This document shows positions 44,509 to 52,862 of a stretch of 64,000 nt of DNA, piece by piece. Below the pieces are notes generated by a model. That model was not told where the DNA came from, made no database searches, and saw only the letters and a list, made by a program, of their open reading frames with translations. The stretch lies in assembly GCF_036634195.1 (NCBI RefSeq), contig NZ_JAZIFY010000001.1, positions 6,778,854 to 6,842,853 of the forward strand. The letters are read 5' to 3'. Numbering within the stretch: the first letter of the stretch is position 1; each line of letters begins with the position of its first letter. The DNA is from Streptomyces sp. P9-A4. Its GTDB lineage: Bacteria; Actinomycetota; Actinomycetes; Streptomycetales; Streptomycetaceae. Made by a program: the position numbers and the translations under genes.

Positions 44509-45339
44509 ATGAGTGCACGACTGCGCGCCCTCGCGCGTCAGACCGAGGAGATCGTCGCCGCGGGCCACTACCGCGCCCCGGACGGCCGGACCGTCTCCCT
44601 CGCCGAGGACCTGGCCGCCGCGCTGGCCGGAACCCGTCTCCACGGCCCCGGGCCCGTCCCCGTCACCCCGGACACCGACCGCGTGCCCACCCTCCACGTC
44701 ACCCCCGAGAGCAGCCTCCGGGCCGCCCGCCGGATGACCGGCGCCGACGCCGACCGCCCGGTCGCCGTCCTGAACTTCGCCTCCGCCCGCAACCCCGGCG
44801 GCGGCTACCTCAACGGCGCCCAGGCCCAGGAAGAGGCCCTCTGCCGCTCCTCCGCCCTCCACGCCACCCTGCTCCGCGCCCCCGCCTACTACGCCCACCA
44901 CCGCGAGGAAAGGGACGCCTTCTACACCGACCGGGTCATCCACTCGCCCAGGGTCCCCGTCTTCCGCGACGACCGGGGCACCCTCCTCGACGCCCCCTTC
45001 ACCGTCGGCTTCCTCACCTCACCCGCGCCCAACGCCGGCGTCGTCCGCCGCAGCACCCCCGAACGCGCCGGGCTGCTGCCCGCCGCGCTGGCCGCCCGCG
45101 CCGAACGCGTCCTGGAGACGGCCGCCGCCTCCGGATACCGGCGGCTCGTCCTCGGCGCCTGGGGCTGCGGGGTCTTCCAGAACGCCCCGGAGGACGTCGC
45201 CGGCGCCTTCAAGGCCCTGCTCACCGGTGACGGCCGCTTCGCCGGCCACTTCGAGGAGATCGTCTTCGCCGTCCTGGACCGCGCCCAGGGCGCCCCCACC
45301 CTGGCCGCCTTCGCCCGGGTCGTCGCCCCAGCCTCCTGA
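44509..45339 (+). CDS. Bacterial-type PARG-like (TIGR02452) ADP-ribose hydrolase
   Basis: 276 residues from ATG 44509. The macrodomain-like catalytic part has VAVLNFASARNPGGGYLNGA followed by the loop QAQEEALCRSSALHATL, whose adjacent Glu residues are the catalytic pair in bacterial PARG. Later motifs are YTDRVIHSPRVPVFRDD, RRLVLGAWGCGVFQNAPEDVA and FEEIVFAVLD. Such enzymes remove poly- or mono-ADP-ribose from proteins or nucleic acids. There is no signal peptide, so it acts in the cytoplasm. It is divergent from egtA; no partner toxin or transferase is seen adjacent. Confidence 0.88.
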   Translation: MSARLRALARQTEEIVAAGHYRAPDGRTVSLAEDLAAALAGTRLHGPGPVPVTPDTDRVPTLHVTPESSLRAARRMTGADADRPVAVLNFASARNPGGGYLNGAQAQEEALCRSSALHATLLRAPAYYAHHREERDAFYTDRVIHSPRVPVFRDDRGTLLDAPFTVGFLTSPAPNAGVVRRSTPERAGLLPAALAARAERVLETAAASGYRRLVLGAWGCGVFQNAPEDVAGAFKALLTGDGRFAGHFEEIVFAVLDRAQGAPTLAAFARVVAPAS

Positions 45340-45416
45340 CATGCGGCGCCAGGGGCTCCGTGCCAGGCTGAAGGGATACGGACCATCGTCCGACACCCGT
45401 CACGGGAGGCACGATC

Positions 45417-45587
45417 GTGGGCAAGAAACAGACCCGCACGAACCGGGGAGCCCGTACCGGCGGCCATGAGCACCGCACCGAGGCCACCGCGAAGGAACAG
45501 ACCTCGACGGCTCCCAAGAGCGAGACCTCGATGCCACTCGTCGAGCACGCGTCCCACCGCAAGGAACGGAAGTTCGGCCACAACTGA
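45417..45587 (+). CDS. Tiny basic conserved-looking protein (56 aa)
   Basis: GTG 45417 with CGGGAGG nine bases upstream, ending TGA at 45585-45587. Sequence starts VGKKQTRTNRGARTGGHEHR and ends VEHASHRKERKFGHN. It is highly charged with no hydrophobic core, suggesting an unstructured nucleic-acid- or protein-binding peptide. Strong ribosome-binding site, sensible codon use and a hairpin shortly after it (45622-45650) support a real gene. No family was recognised. It lies between the PARG-like gene and the SPFH cluster. Confidence 0.65.
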   Translation: MGKKQTRTNRGARTGGHEHRTEATAKEQTSTAPKSETSMPLVEHASHRKERKFGHN

Positions 45588-45621
45588 GCCGGAACGAGAA
45601 GCCCTACGGGGGTACGCGAGA

Positions 45622-45650
45622 GGGCCCGGCGCCATGACGGCACCGGGCCC
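45622..45650. terminator. Hairpin terminator, shared by convergent genes
   Basis: GGGCCCGGCGCC (45622-45633) and GGCACCGGGCCC (45639-45650) pair with one mismatch across ATGAC. Confidence 0.75.
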
Positions 45651-45672
45651 CCGCGTGTTCACCGGCTCCGGT

Positions 45673-45717
45673 CTCCGGAACCGACGTCACGGCTTCCGGA
45701 ACCTCGCGGTTCCGGAG
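45673..45717. repeat. Inverted repeat near the SPFH gene stop
   Basis: CTCCGGAACCG (45673-45683) and CGGTTCCGGAG (45707-45717) are exact complements with a 23-base spacer containing another TTCCGGAA core. It could be a second terminator for the minus-strand SPFH gene. Confidence 0.55.
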
Positions 45718-45735
45718 AGCCGCCTCCGGCGCCGG

Positions 45736-47151
45736 CTACTCCCCGTCGCCGACCGTGATCTCCACGCTCTCCCCCGACGCCCGGGGCGCCGGCGGCACCG
45801 CGCCGCCCAGCCGCTCCGGGGCGCCCGGGTTCATCGTGGCGAGCAGCTGCCGGGCCAGACCGAGACCGGTCCCGCCCATGGTCAGCGCCTTGGCGAACAC
45901 GTCCGCCATCCCGTCGGCGCCGTTCAGCAGCACCATCTGGTCCACGTTCCCGAACGCGGAAGCGCCCGCCTGGACGATCTCGGGCCACTTCTCCGCCAAC
46001 TGCTGCGCGACCACGGCCTCCTGGTTCTCCGCGAGCGCCGCCGCACGCGCCTTGATCGCCTCGGCCTCCGCCAGACCCTTCGCCCGGGTCGCCTCGGCGA
46101 CCGCGAGCCCCTTGGCGTGCTGCGCCGCGGCCTCGGCCTCACCTGTGAGCCGGGTGGCCGTCGCCGCGGCGGCGCTCGCCAGCTCGGTCTCCTTCGCCTC
46201 GGCCTCGGCCGCCGAGATCCGGGCGTCACGCTCGGCCGCGGCCAGCGTCCGGGTCTCGTACGCCATCGCGTCGGCCGGTTTGCGGACCTCCGCCTGGAGC
46301 TGCTGCTCCTTGCGGTGTCCCTCCAGCTCGGCGACCCGGGTCTCCTGGACGACGACCTCCTGGCGGGAGGCCGCGTCGGCCAGCGGACCGGCCTGCCGGG
46401 CCCGCGCGGACGCCTGGTCCCGCTCGGCCTGGTAGCCCGCCTGGAGGATCTCGCTGTCGCGGGTCGCCTCCGACATCCGGGCCGCGGCCTGCTGCTCGGC
46501 CTCGGTCGCCCGCCGGTTCGCCTCGGCCTGCGCGATCCGGGCGTCGCGCGTGACGGCCGCCGCGTGCGGGGCGGCGAGGTTCTTGATGTACCCGGTCGGG
46601 TCCTCGATCTCGTGGATCTGGAGCGAGTCGACGATCAGACCGAGCTTCTCCATCTCCGTGCCACAGGCCGAACGCGCCTGCCCGGTCAGCTTCTCCCGGT
46701 CACGGATCATGTCCTCCACGGTCAACCCGCCGACGATGGCGCGGAGATGACCGGCGAAGACGATGTGCACCCGCTCCGACATCAGCTTCTGCTGGTCGAG
46801 GAAACGGCGGGCGGCGTTGGCGATCGACACGAAGTCGTCACCGACCTTGAAGATCACCACACCGCGGACCTTGAGCGGGATGCCCTGGTGGGTGACGCAC
46901 TCCACCGACAGCTGGGTCTCGTTGAGGTCGAGCGAGAGCTTGCGCACCGCCTGCACCCCGGGCAGCACCAGCGTGCCGCGCCCGGTGACGATGCGGAATC
47001 CCATCCCCGCGCCGAGGCCTTCGTTCTTGTGGTTGGAACCGGAGATGATCAGCGCCTCGTTGGGTTCCGCGACGCGCCACATCATTTTGAACACGATGAT
47101 GAGAACGGCGAGGGCGCCGACGACGACGCCCGCCAGAATGCCGAAGCTCAT
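45736..47151 (-). CDS. SPFH/flotillin-family membrane protein
   Basis: 471 residues from ATG 47151 (a TTG two codons earlier is less likely). Residues 1-25 are one membrane helix (ILAGVVVGALAVLIIVF). The SPFH domain follows (~30-200: EPNEALIISGS, GRGTLVLPGVQAVRKLSLDL, GGLTVEDMIRDREKLTGQ). A long Ala/Glu-rich coiled coil fills ~210-400 (EATRAKGLAEAEAIKARAAA), as in flotillins, and ends in a Gly-rich tail. Flotillins organise membrane microdomains and protein complexes, often with an NfeD partner. Just upstream on the same strand is a small NfeD-like gene, supporting that pairing. Confidence 0.9.
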   Translation of the reverse strand: MSFGILAGVVVGALAVLIIVFKMMWRVAEPNEALIISGSNHKNEGLGAGMGFRIVTGRGTLVLPGVQAVRKLSLDLNETQLSVECVTHQGIPLKVRGVVIFKVGDDFVSIANAARRFLDQQKLMSERVHIVFAGHLRAIVGGLTVEDMIRDREKLTGQARSACGTEMEKLGLIVDSLQIHEIEDPTGYIKNLAAPHAAAVTRDARIAQAEANRRATEAEQQAAARMSEATRDSEILQAGYQAERDQASARARQAGPLADAASRQEVVVQETRVAELEGHRKEQQLQAEVRKPADAMAYETRTLAAAERDARISAAEAEAKETELASAAAATATRLTGEAEAAAQHAKGLAVAEATRAKGLAEAEAIKARAAALAENQEAVVAQQLAEKWPEIVQAGASAFGNVDQMVLLNGADGMADVFAKALTMGGTGLGLARQLLATMNPGAPERLGGAVPPAPRASGESVEITVGDGE

Positions 47152-47163
47152 GGGCAAGGTCCC

Positions 47164-47196
47164 CCTTCACCGGAGCCGACGTGGATCCGGTGAAGG
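47164..47196. terminator. Hairpin between NfeD-like and SPFH genes
   Basis: CCTTCACCGGA (47164-47174) and TCCGGTGAAGG (47186-47196) pair exactly. It lies in the 83-bp gap before the SPFH start and may attenuate read-through. Confidence 0.6.
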
Positions 47197-47234
47197 GAGT
47201 GTGCGCCCGCGACCGCCGCGGCTCAACGGTTCGG

Positions 47235-47465
47235 TCAACTGTCGTACGCGGCTGTGACATAGACGGTGCGAGGAGGGAGATGTTCCATGACCATCACCAC
47301 CGTCCCGACCTCGATCCGCTCCTTGGCCGAGGCCGGATGGGCGAGGAAGTGCTCGGCGCCGCCCCGGATCCGGACGATCACCTCACCCACGAGGCCGGGC
47401 CCCACGGTGCCGGTCACCCGGCCGAGCAGTCCCACCATCGCGGAGTCCATCGAAGCGTCGTCCAT
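47235..47465 (-). CDS. Small NfeD-like OB-fold protein (no membrane part)
   Basis: 76 residues from ATG 47465. The sequence is a lone OB-type barrel: MVGLLGRVTGTVGPGLVGEV, IVRIRGGAEHFLAHP and GTVVMVMEHLPPRTVYVTAAY. Full NfeD proteins have membrane helices before this domain; here only the soluble OB part exists. It precedes the SPFH gene, the usual NfeD partner. Together they could form a reduced flotillin/NfeD complex. It starts 15 bases after the hydrolase gene ends, so the three minus-strand genes are probably one operon. Confidence 0.72.
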   Translation of the reverse strand: MDDASMDSAMVGLLGRVTGTVGPGLVGEVIVRIRGGAEHFLAHPASAKERIEVGTVVMVMEHLPPRTVYVTAAYDS

Positions 47466-47479
47466 GACTGAACGGTACG

Positions 47480-48187
47480 TCAGATCCAGTCGTCCAGAGC
47501 GGACATGAATCCGCCGAAGTCGTCCCGGTGGATCGTGTGGCCCGTCCCCGCCACCGTACGGACGGTGAAGCCGCGGCCTTCCAGCATCCGGGCGGCCCCG
47601 GGGGAGACCAGCAGGCTCGGATCGGCGAGGGTGACCAGGGAGGGGACACTCGCGCTCGCCGGCCACAGGTCGGCCCCCACGGACCCCATCAGACCGTGGG
47701 CCGTCCGCTCGTCCCAGTCGCGTACCGACGCCATCTCGGTGTCGACGTCCTCGTCGGACCAGTGCGGGTTGAACCCCTTGATCTGCCCCCGGGTCATCGA
47801 CTTGCCCCGGACGAAGAGGTCGGCCCGGTAGCCGCCGGGGCCCGCGCCCAGGTGCCAGGCCGGGTCGGAGAAGACCGCGCGGGCCGGCGCCAGCCGGTCG
47901 AGGGCGCCGGCGAGCACGAGCCCGCCGAGCGAATGCCCCAGGGCCAATTCCGCACCGGCCGGAAGGGTTTCGACGAGGTCCTCGACGTGGTCCTCCGGCC
48001 GGTACGCCTCCGGGCCCGCGGCCCGCCCGCTGGCCCCGTGCCCCCGCAGGTCCACCGCGACCACCCGGTAGCCGCGCTCCGCGAGCGCCGGTCCTACCCG
48101 CCGCCAGGTGCGGTGGTCGGCCATGAGTCCGTGGACGAGCAGGGCGATCCGGTCCCCGGATCCCCAGGTGGTGGTGTGCAGGCGCAC
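47480..48187 (-). CDS. Alpha/beta-hydrolase
   Basis: 235 residues from GTG 48187. It has the oxyanion region LLVHGLMADHRTW, VVAVDLRGHGASGR, the nucleophile elbow GHSLGG (Ser in LALGHSLGGLVLAGAL) and a late His in VAGTGHTIHRDDF, with Asp in TLADPSLLV. It is a soluble serine hydrolase, an esterase, lipase or related type. The substrate is unknown. Its gene is directly upstream of the NfeD-like gene on the same strand. The start is 40 bases before the MFS transporter gene ends, probably a separate transcript. Confidence 0.9.
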   Translation of the reverse strand: MRLHTTTWGSGDRIALLVHGLMADHRTWRRVGPALAERGYRVVAVDLRGHGASGRAAGPEAYRPEDHVEDLVETLPAGAELALGHSLGGLVLAGALDRLAPARAVFSDPAWHLGAGPGGYRADLFVRGKSMTRGQIKGFNPHWSDEDVDTEMASVRDWDERTAHGLMGSVGADLWPASASVPSLVTLADPSLLVSPGAARMLEGRGFTVRTVAGTGHTIHRDDFGGFMSALDDWI

Positions 48188-48227
48188 GGTGCCGCCTCTC
48201 TGACGGTGCTGCGGGCGCCGACGCGGA

Positions 48228-49466
48228 TCAGCGCACGCTGCGGATGGGGCGCACGGCGAGCGCGCCGAGCACCGACAGTACGGCGGCGATCAGGAACAGC
48301 ACCGTGTATCCGCCACTGAGCGAGACGATGAGCGAGGCCACGAACGGGGCGACGATCTGCGGGCCGGCGTTGGCGACGTTGAGGACGCCCATGTCCCGCG
48401 CGGCGTCCTCGGCCTTGGGCAGCACCATGGTCACCAGGGCGGTGTCGACGGCCATGTAGCAGCCGAAGCCCAGCCCGTTGACGGCGGAGAAGGCGAGCAT
48501 CGCGGTCCAGCTCGCCGACAGGGCGGGGATGAGCAGGGCGACGGCGGCGAGCGCGGCGGAGGCGCCGACGAAGAGCTTGCGCCGGTCGAACCGGTCCGAG
48601 AGCCAGCCGCCGAGCACGGTGGAGACCATCATGGCGACCGCGTTGAGCGGCATGAGGATCGCCACCGCCTCCTCGGCGCTCAGCCCGGCGGGCAGCTCGG
48701 TGTGGTCCTTGAGGATGTACAGCTGGAACCCGGCGACCGAGAAGTAGCCCAGGATGAGCAGGGCGCGGCCGATGAAGGCCCAGCGGAAGTCGTGGTTCTT
48801 CAGGGCGCTGCCGAAGGCCGCGAGCTGCTCCTTGACGGGCATCGGTGCCTTGGCGGGCATCCGCTCCTCGCGGGCGCAGGTGGTGAAGAGCACGGCGGTG
48901 GCCGCGATGATCGCGCCGAAGACGAGGTAGCCGGTGCGGTAGTGCTCGGAGAAGGCCGCGCCGACGAGGGCGCCGATCGTCGAGCCGATGGGGAGGCCGA
49001 GACCGACGGCCGCGGAGGCCTTGCCCCGGGCGGCGAGCGGGACCCGGTCGGGCACCACGGAGGTCAGGGCCGCCTGGTAGATGTTCATGACCGCCTGGCC
49101 GAGACACCAGACGATGGTCACGAGCAGGATCGTGTGGACGCTGCCGAGGAGGAACATCACCGGGAGGGCGAGCAGACCGCCGGCGAGGATCCACGGGTTG
49201 CGGCGGCCGGTGCGGTCCGAGAGGGCGCCCGCCACCGGGTTGAACACGGTGGCGAAGATCGCGGAGATGCCGGAGACGAGGCCGAAGTTCGCCACCTTGT
49301 CGACGGGGTCGATCTCCTCGATCTGGAGGGCGAGGAGCATGCCGGGGACGCCGATGTACAGGGCGTACATGGCCGTGTTCCCGGCGAGGAGCAGAGGCAG
49401 CAGGCCCCGCGTCGGCCGTGCGGTGGCCGAGGGGGAGTCGGGGCCTTGGGTCGTAGAAAGGGCCAC
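48228..49466 (-). CDS. MFS transporter
   Basis: 412 residues. GTG 49466 is chosen because AGGAGGG lies six bases upstream. Twelve hydrophobic helices are visible, e.g. GLLPLLLAGNTAMYALYIGVP, NFGLVSGISAIFATVFNPVA, WAFIGRALLILGYFSVAGFQ and YTVLFLIAAVLSVLGALAV. The MFS loop signature GALSDRTGRRNPWILAGG sits between helices 2 and 3, with a second copy, GGWLSDRFDRRKLF, in the other half. It is divergent from a LacI regulator with a near-perfect palindrome between the starts, so it likely imports a sugar or glycoside sensed by that regulator. Confidence 0.92.
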   Translation of the reverse strand: MALSTTQGPDSPSATARPTRGLLPLLLAGNTAMYALYIGVPGMLLALQIEEIDPVDKVANFGLVSGISAIFATVFNPVAGALSDRTGRRNPWILAGGLLALPVMFLLGSVHTILLVTIVWCLGQAVMNIYQAALTSVVPDRVPLAARGKASAAVGLGLPIGSTIGALVGAAFSEHYRTGYLVFGAIIAATAVLFTTCAREERMPAKAPMPVKEQLAAFGSALKNHDFRWAFIGRALLILGYFSVAGFQLYILKDHTELPAGLSAEEAVAILMPLNAVAMMVSTVLGGWLSDRFDRRKLFVGASAALAAVALLIPALSASWTAMLAFSAVNGLGFGCYMAVDTALVTMVLPKAEDAARDMGVLNVANAGPQIVAPFVASLIVSLSGGYTVLFLIAAVLSVLGALAVRPIRSVR

Positions 49467-49525
49467 GTTGCCCTCCTGAGGAGATCGCCCGGGGGGCGGG
49501 CGAGAAGCGGAATCGAATGAGAGAA

Positions 49526-49550
49526 TTACTCGTGTCACTGACACGTGTAA
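49526..49550. promoter_or_regulatory. Candidate LacI-type operator (25-bp near-perfect palindrome)
   Basis: TTACTCGTGTCA (49526-49537), C, TGACACGTGTAA (49539-49550); 11 of 12 positions match. It lies 60 bases before the MFS start and 73 before the LacI start, in the position expected for repression of both. Confidence 0.82.
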
Positions 49551-49622
49551 ACACTGTGTAGCACTCATTTCAGGCCATCCGCCAGCCCCTGAGCCGGATC
49601 GTTCTGGAAAGATGCCGGAGCG

Positions 49623-50657
49623 ATGAGCAAGCCAAGCGAACACTCCCCCGAACGTCCCGCCGGACGGCCGGTCCCGACCAGCGCCGATGTCGCCCGCCTC
49701 GCGGGCGTGTCCCGGGCCACCGTCTCGTACGTCCTGAACAACACCTCGGCCGTCCGCATCAGCGAGCCCACCCGGCAACGGGTGCGCGAGGCGGCCGAGG
49801 AGCTGGGGTACGTGCCGCACGCCGCCGCCCGCAGCCTGCGCGCCGGCCACAGCCGCATGGTGCTGATGCCCAGCTCCCACGTCCCGGTCGGACCGCTGTA
49901 CAGCCAGCTCTTCAACGAGTTCCAATGGGCTCTGCGGCGCCTCGACTACACCGTGGTCCAGTACGGCAGCGTCGGCCTCGAAGCCGACGAGGCCGCTCGT
50001 GCCTGGGCCGAGCTGCGGCCGGTGGCCGTGGTCTCGCTCGGCGAGATCCAGCTGACCCCGCAAGGCGTCGAGATCCTCAAGCGGTCCGGGGCGAGGGCCG
50101 TGATCACCCTCGGCGCCGGCGGCGTCGAGGGCGCCCACACCCTGGTGTCGGACCAGACACGCGTCGGCGAGGTGGCCGCCGCCCACCTGATCGAGAGCGG
50201 CCGGCGCCGCATCGGGGTCGTCGTGCCGGAGGAGCCGGGGCTCGCGATGTTCTCCGGCCCCCGCCTCGAAGGCGCCCGGCGCGCCGCCGAGGGCACCGAC
50301 GCCACCGTCGTACCCCTGACGCTGCGGTACGACGAGGAGTCGGCCGACGCGCTCGCCGGGCGCTGGCGCGAGCTCGGCCTCGACGCCGTCTTCGCCTACA
50401 ACGACGAGTACGCGATGCTCCTGATGAGGTCGCTCCAGGACGCGGGCGTCGCCGTGCCCGAGGACACCGCCGTCATCGGCGCCGACGACCTCCTCCTCGG
50501 CCGTCTCCTGCGGCCCCGGCTGAGCACCGTACGGTTCGACATGGTGCGCGGCCGTGAGCTGGCGGAGCTGGTCGACCGGGCCGTACGGGAGCCGGAGGTG
50601 CCGCCGCGCACCCGCGCCATGCCGGACTCGCGGGTCATCCGGCGGGAGTCCAGCTGA
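49623..50657 (+). CDS. LacI-family transcriptional regulator
   Basis: 344 residues. The N-terminal helix-turn-helix (TSADVARLAGVSRATVSYVLN) and hinge (AARSLRAGHSRMVLM) are classical LacI. The sugar-binding core follows: AWAELRPVAVVSLGEIQLTP, AVITLGAGGVEGAHTLVSDQ, HLIESGRRRIGVVVPEEPG and ALDAVFAYNDEYAMLLM. A ligand, usually a sugar, would release it from DNA. It is divergent from the MFS transporter, with the palindrome 49526-49550 between. A shorter than average PurR-type dimer region suggests dimeric action. Confidence 0.94.
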   Translation: MSKPSEHSPERPAGRPVPTSADVARLAGVSRATVSYVLNNTSAVRISEPTRQRVREAAEELGYVPHAAARSLRAGHSRMVLMPSSHVPVGPLYSQLFNEFQWALRRLDYTVVQYGSVGLEADEAARAWAELRPVAVVSLGEIQLTPQGVEILKRSGARAVITLGAGGVEGAHTLVSDQTRVGEVAAAHLIESGRRRIGVVVPEEPGLAMFSGPRLEGARRAAEGTDATVVPLTLRYDEESADALAGRWRELGLDAVFAYNDEYAMLLMRSLQDAGVAVPEDTAVIGADDLLLGRLLRPRLSTVRFDMVRGRELAELVDRAVREPEVPPRTRAMPDSRVIRRESS

Positions 50658-50674
50658 GCGCTTAGCGTCGGTGC

Positions 50675-50944
50675 ATGAGCACTGTTCCGAAGCGTTTCGA
50701 GATCCTGCTGGTGCCCGCGCACGTCGAGGACCGGGGCGACGCGTCCGTGACGGACAGCGCCGTACGATCCGCCGTCGTCGAGGCCACCGGGCGGCACGGT
50801 GAGACGGGCTACCCGATCTACGAGGGACATGGCATCAGGGCCGACATCGACCCCGAGACGCGGACGGTGGAGGCCCTGCTCGTCGACGGACGCGAGCTCG
50901 ACTACGGCCTGACGGCCCTGGTGCGGCCGGCCGCACGCGTCTGA
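50675..50944 (+). CDS. Unknown 89-aa protein
   Basis: ATG 50675, 17 bases after the LacI stop. The sequence KRFEILLVPAHVEDRG, VVEATGRHGETGYPIYEGHG and IRADIDPETRTVEALLVDGR is a small alpha/beta-type protein without membrane or signal segments. No family was recognised. It is a plausible real gene by codon bias and spacing, possibly in the LacI transcript. Confidence 0.65.
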   Translation: MSTVPKRFEILLVPAHVEDRGDASVTDSAVRSAVVEATGRHGETGYPIYEGHGIRADIDPETRTVEALLVDGRELDYGLTALVRPAARV

Positions 50945-51119
50945 CCTGGGGGCTTCTCCGCGCCTCGGCCCGCGGTGCCGCCCGGCGCGGCGCGTCGCCG
51001 TGTCGGGAAAGGGCCCGTTGACACGGCGGGCCTCCGGGCAGAGACTCTGCGCGCGCCGGGGCGAAAATCCTTTCACCAGGCGAGCAGAGTCGTTCCGAAG
51101 GCCACGTGGGAGAGAACCG

Positions 51120-52307
51120 ATGAGCATCCGCGACGTCTACATCGTCGACGCCGTCCGCACCCCGATCGGGAAGTTCGGCGGCGCCCTCGCCTCCGTCCGT
51201 CCCGACGACCTCGCGGCACACGTCGTGCGGGCGCTCGTCGACCGCTCGCCGGCGCTCGACCCCGCGCTCGTCGACGACGTCTACTTCGGTGACGCCAACG
51301 GCGCGGGCGAGGACAACCGCGACGTGGCGCGGATGGCCGTCCTCCTCGCCGGACTGCCGGTCTCCGTCCCCGGCGTCACCGTCAACCGGCTCTGCGGCTC
51401 CGGCCTCGAAGCCGTCGTCCAGGCGGCCCGCGCCATCGCCCTCGGAGACGCCTCCGTGGCCATCGCCGGCGGCGTCGAGTCGATGTCCCGCGCCCCCTGG
51501 GTCCTGCAGAAGCCCGAGCGGGCCTTCCCCGCGGGCCACCAGCAGCTCCACTCGACCACCCTCGGCTGGCGCATGACCAACCCGCGCATGCCCGCCGAGT
51601 GGACGGTGGCGCTCGGCGAGGGCGCCGAGCAGATCGCCGACCGGCACGGCCTCACCCGCGAGCGGCAGGACGCCTTCGCCCTCGACAGCCACCGCAAGGC
51701 CGCCGAGGCCTGGGCGAAGGGCCTCTACGACGACGAGGTCGTGCCCTACCCGGGCGTGGACCTCGCCCGCGACGAGTGCATCCGCGAGGGCTCCACCATG
51801 GAGACCCTCGCCAGGCTGAAGCCCGCCTTCCGCCCCGAGGGCGGCACCGTCACCGCGGGCAACTCCTCGCCGCTCAACGACGGTGCGGCGGCCCTGCTGC
51901 TGGTCGACGAGGACGGACTGCGCGAGACCGGACGGGAGCCGCTGGCCCGCATCCGCGCCTCCGCGGTCACCGGCATCGAGCCCCAGCTCTTCGGACTCGG
52001 CCCGGTAGCGGCGGTCCGCCGGGCCCTGGAGAAGTCCGGCCGCTCCTTCGCCGACCTGCGGACCTTCGAGCTCAACGAGGCCTTCGCCGCCCAGGCGCTC
52101 GGCTGCCTCGCCGAATGGCCGGAACTGGACCCCGAGATCGTGAATCCTCGCGGTGGGGCCGTCGCCCTCGGCCATCCGCTCGGCGCCTCGGGTGCCCGGC
52201 TCGCCGGATCGGTGGCCCACCAGCTGGCGGCGGCCGGCTCGGGCACCGGCCTCGCCGCCCTCTGCATCGGCGTCGGCCAGGGCCTCGCCCTGGTCCTGGA
52301 GCGCTGA
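51120..52307 (+). CDS. Thiolase (acetyl-CoA acyltransferase)
   Basis: 395 residues from ATG 51120 with GGGAGAG upstream. It has all thiolase motifs: the acyl-enzyme Cys in VNRLCGSGLEAVVQAA, HPLGASGAR with catalytic His in GGAVALGHPLG, and the second Cys in ALCIGVGQGLAL. The start VYIVDAVRTPIGKFGG is standard. It transfers acyl groups between CoA thioesters in fatty-acid oxidation, or the beta-ketoadipate step (PcaF type). No other pca or fad genes are near, so the pathway is uncertain. A hairpin terminator follows at 52331-52369. Confidence 0.94.
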   Translation: MSIRDVYIVDAVRTPIGKFGGALASVRPDDLAAHVVRALVDRSPALDPALVDDVYFGDANGAGEDNRDVARMAVLLAGLPVSVPGVTVNRLCGSGLEAVVQAARAIALGDASVAIAGGVESMSRAPWVLQKPERAFPAGHQQLHSTTLGWRMTNPRMPAEWTVALGEGAEQIADRHGLTRERQDAFALDSHRKAAEAWAKGLYDDEVVPYPGVDLARDECIREGSTMETLARLKPAFRPEGGTVTAGNSSPLNDGAAALLLVDEDGLRETGREPLARIRASAVTGIEPQLFGLGPVAAVRRALEKSGRSFADLRTFELNEAFAAQALGCLAEWPELDPEIVNPRGGAVALGHPLGASGARLAGSVAHQLAAAGSGTGLAALCIGVGQGLALVLER

Positions 52308-52330
52308 GCCGGCAGGGCCTCACACACGGC

Positions 52331-52369
52331 GCGAGGGGGGTACGGGAGCCTCTCCCGTACCCCCCTCGC
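52331..52369. terminator. Perfect 18-bp bidirectional terminator
   Basis: GCGAGGGGGGTACGGGAG (52331-52348) and CTCCCGTACCCCCCTCGC (52352-52369) pair exactly with a CCT loop, between the convergent thiolase and thioredoxin genes. Confidence 0.9.
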
Positions 52370-52375
52370 CGTGGG

Positions 52376-52747
52376 TCACTTCTGCTCGGCCGCCGCTGCC
52401 GCCACGGACTTGCGGACCTCGTCCATGTCCAGCTTCCGCGCCTGGCCGATCACGTCCTCCAGCGCCGCCTCGGGCAGCGCGCCCGGCTGCGCGAAGACCG
52501 CCACGTTGTCCCGCACGATCATCAGCGTCGGGATCGAGCGGATCTCGAACGCCGCCGCGAGCTCCTGCTGCGCCTCGGTGTCGACCTTCGCGAAGACGAG
52601 ATCCTGGTGACGCTCCGACGCGGCCTCGAAGACCGGCGCGAACTGACGGCAGGGACCGCACCAGGAAGCCCAGAAGTCGATCAGGACGAACCCGTTTCCG
52701 CTGACGATCTCGTCGAAGTTGTCCTTGGTGAGCGTTACGGTGCTCAT
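52376..52747 (-). CDS. Thioredoxin
   Basis: 123 residues from ATG 52747. Active site WASWCGPCR lies in VLIDFWASWCGPCRQFAPVF, with cis-Pro in IRSIPTLMIVRD. The C-terminus (RKSVAAAAAEQK) is a short helical extension. It is cytoplasmic and reduces protein disulfides using thioredoxin reductase. It is divergent from a pyridine-nucleotide disulfide oxidoreductase gene with 115 bp between starts, which hints at redox teamwork. Confidence 0.95.
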   Translation of the reverse strand: MSTVTLTKDNFDEIVSGNGFVLIDFWASWCGPCRQFAPVFEAASERHQDLVFAKVDTEAQQELAAAFEIRSIPTLMIVRDNVAVFAQPGALPEAALEDVIGQARKLDMDEVRKSVAAAAAEQK

Positions 52748-52862
52748 GCTGCCTACCTTTCGGGGGTCTCCTGGCGGTGTCCTCACGGTCCCCTGGGGAC
52801 TCGACCGGCACAACGGCGTATCGAGCCGTGCTATTCCGGCTGCCTGGAGCAGACTGGGGCCC

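Noticed and set aside
51018..51047. TTGACA at 51018-51023 as a -35 box before the thiolase
   Set aside because: No acceptable -10 hexamer at 16-19 bp spacing.
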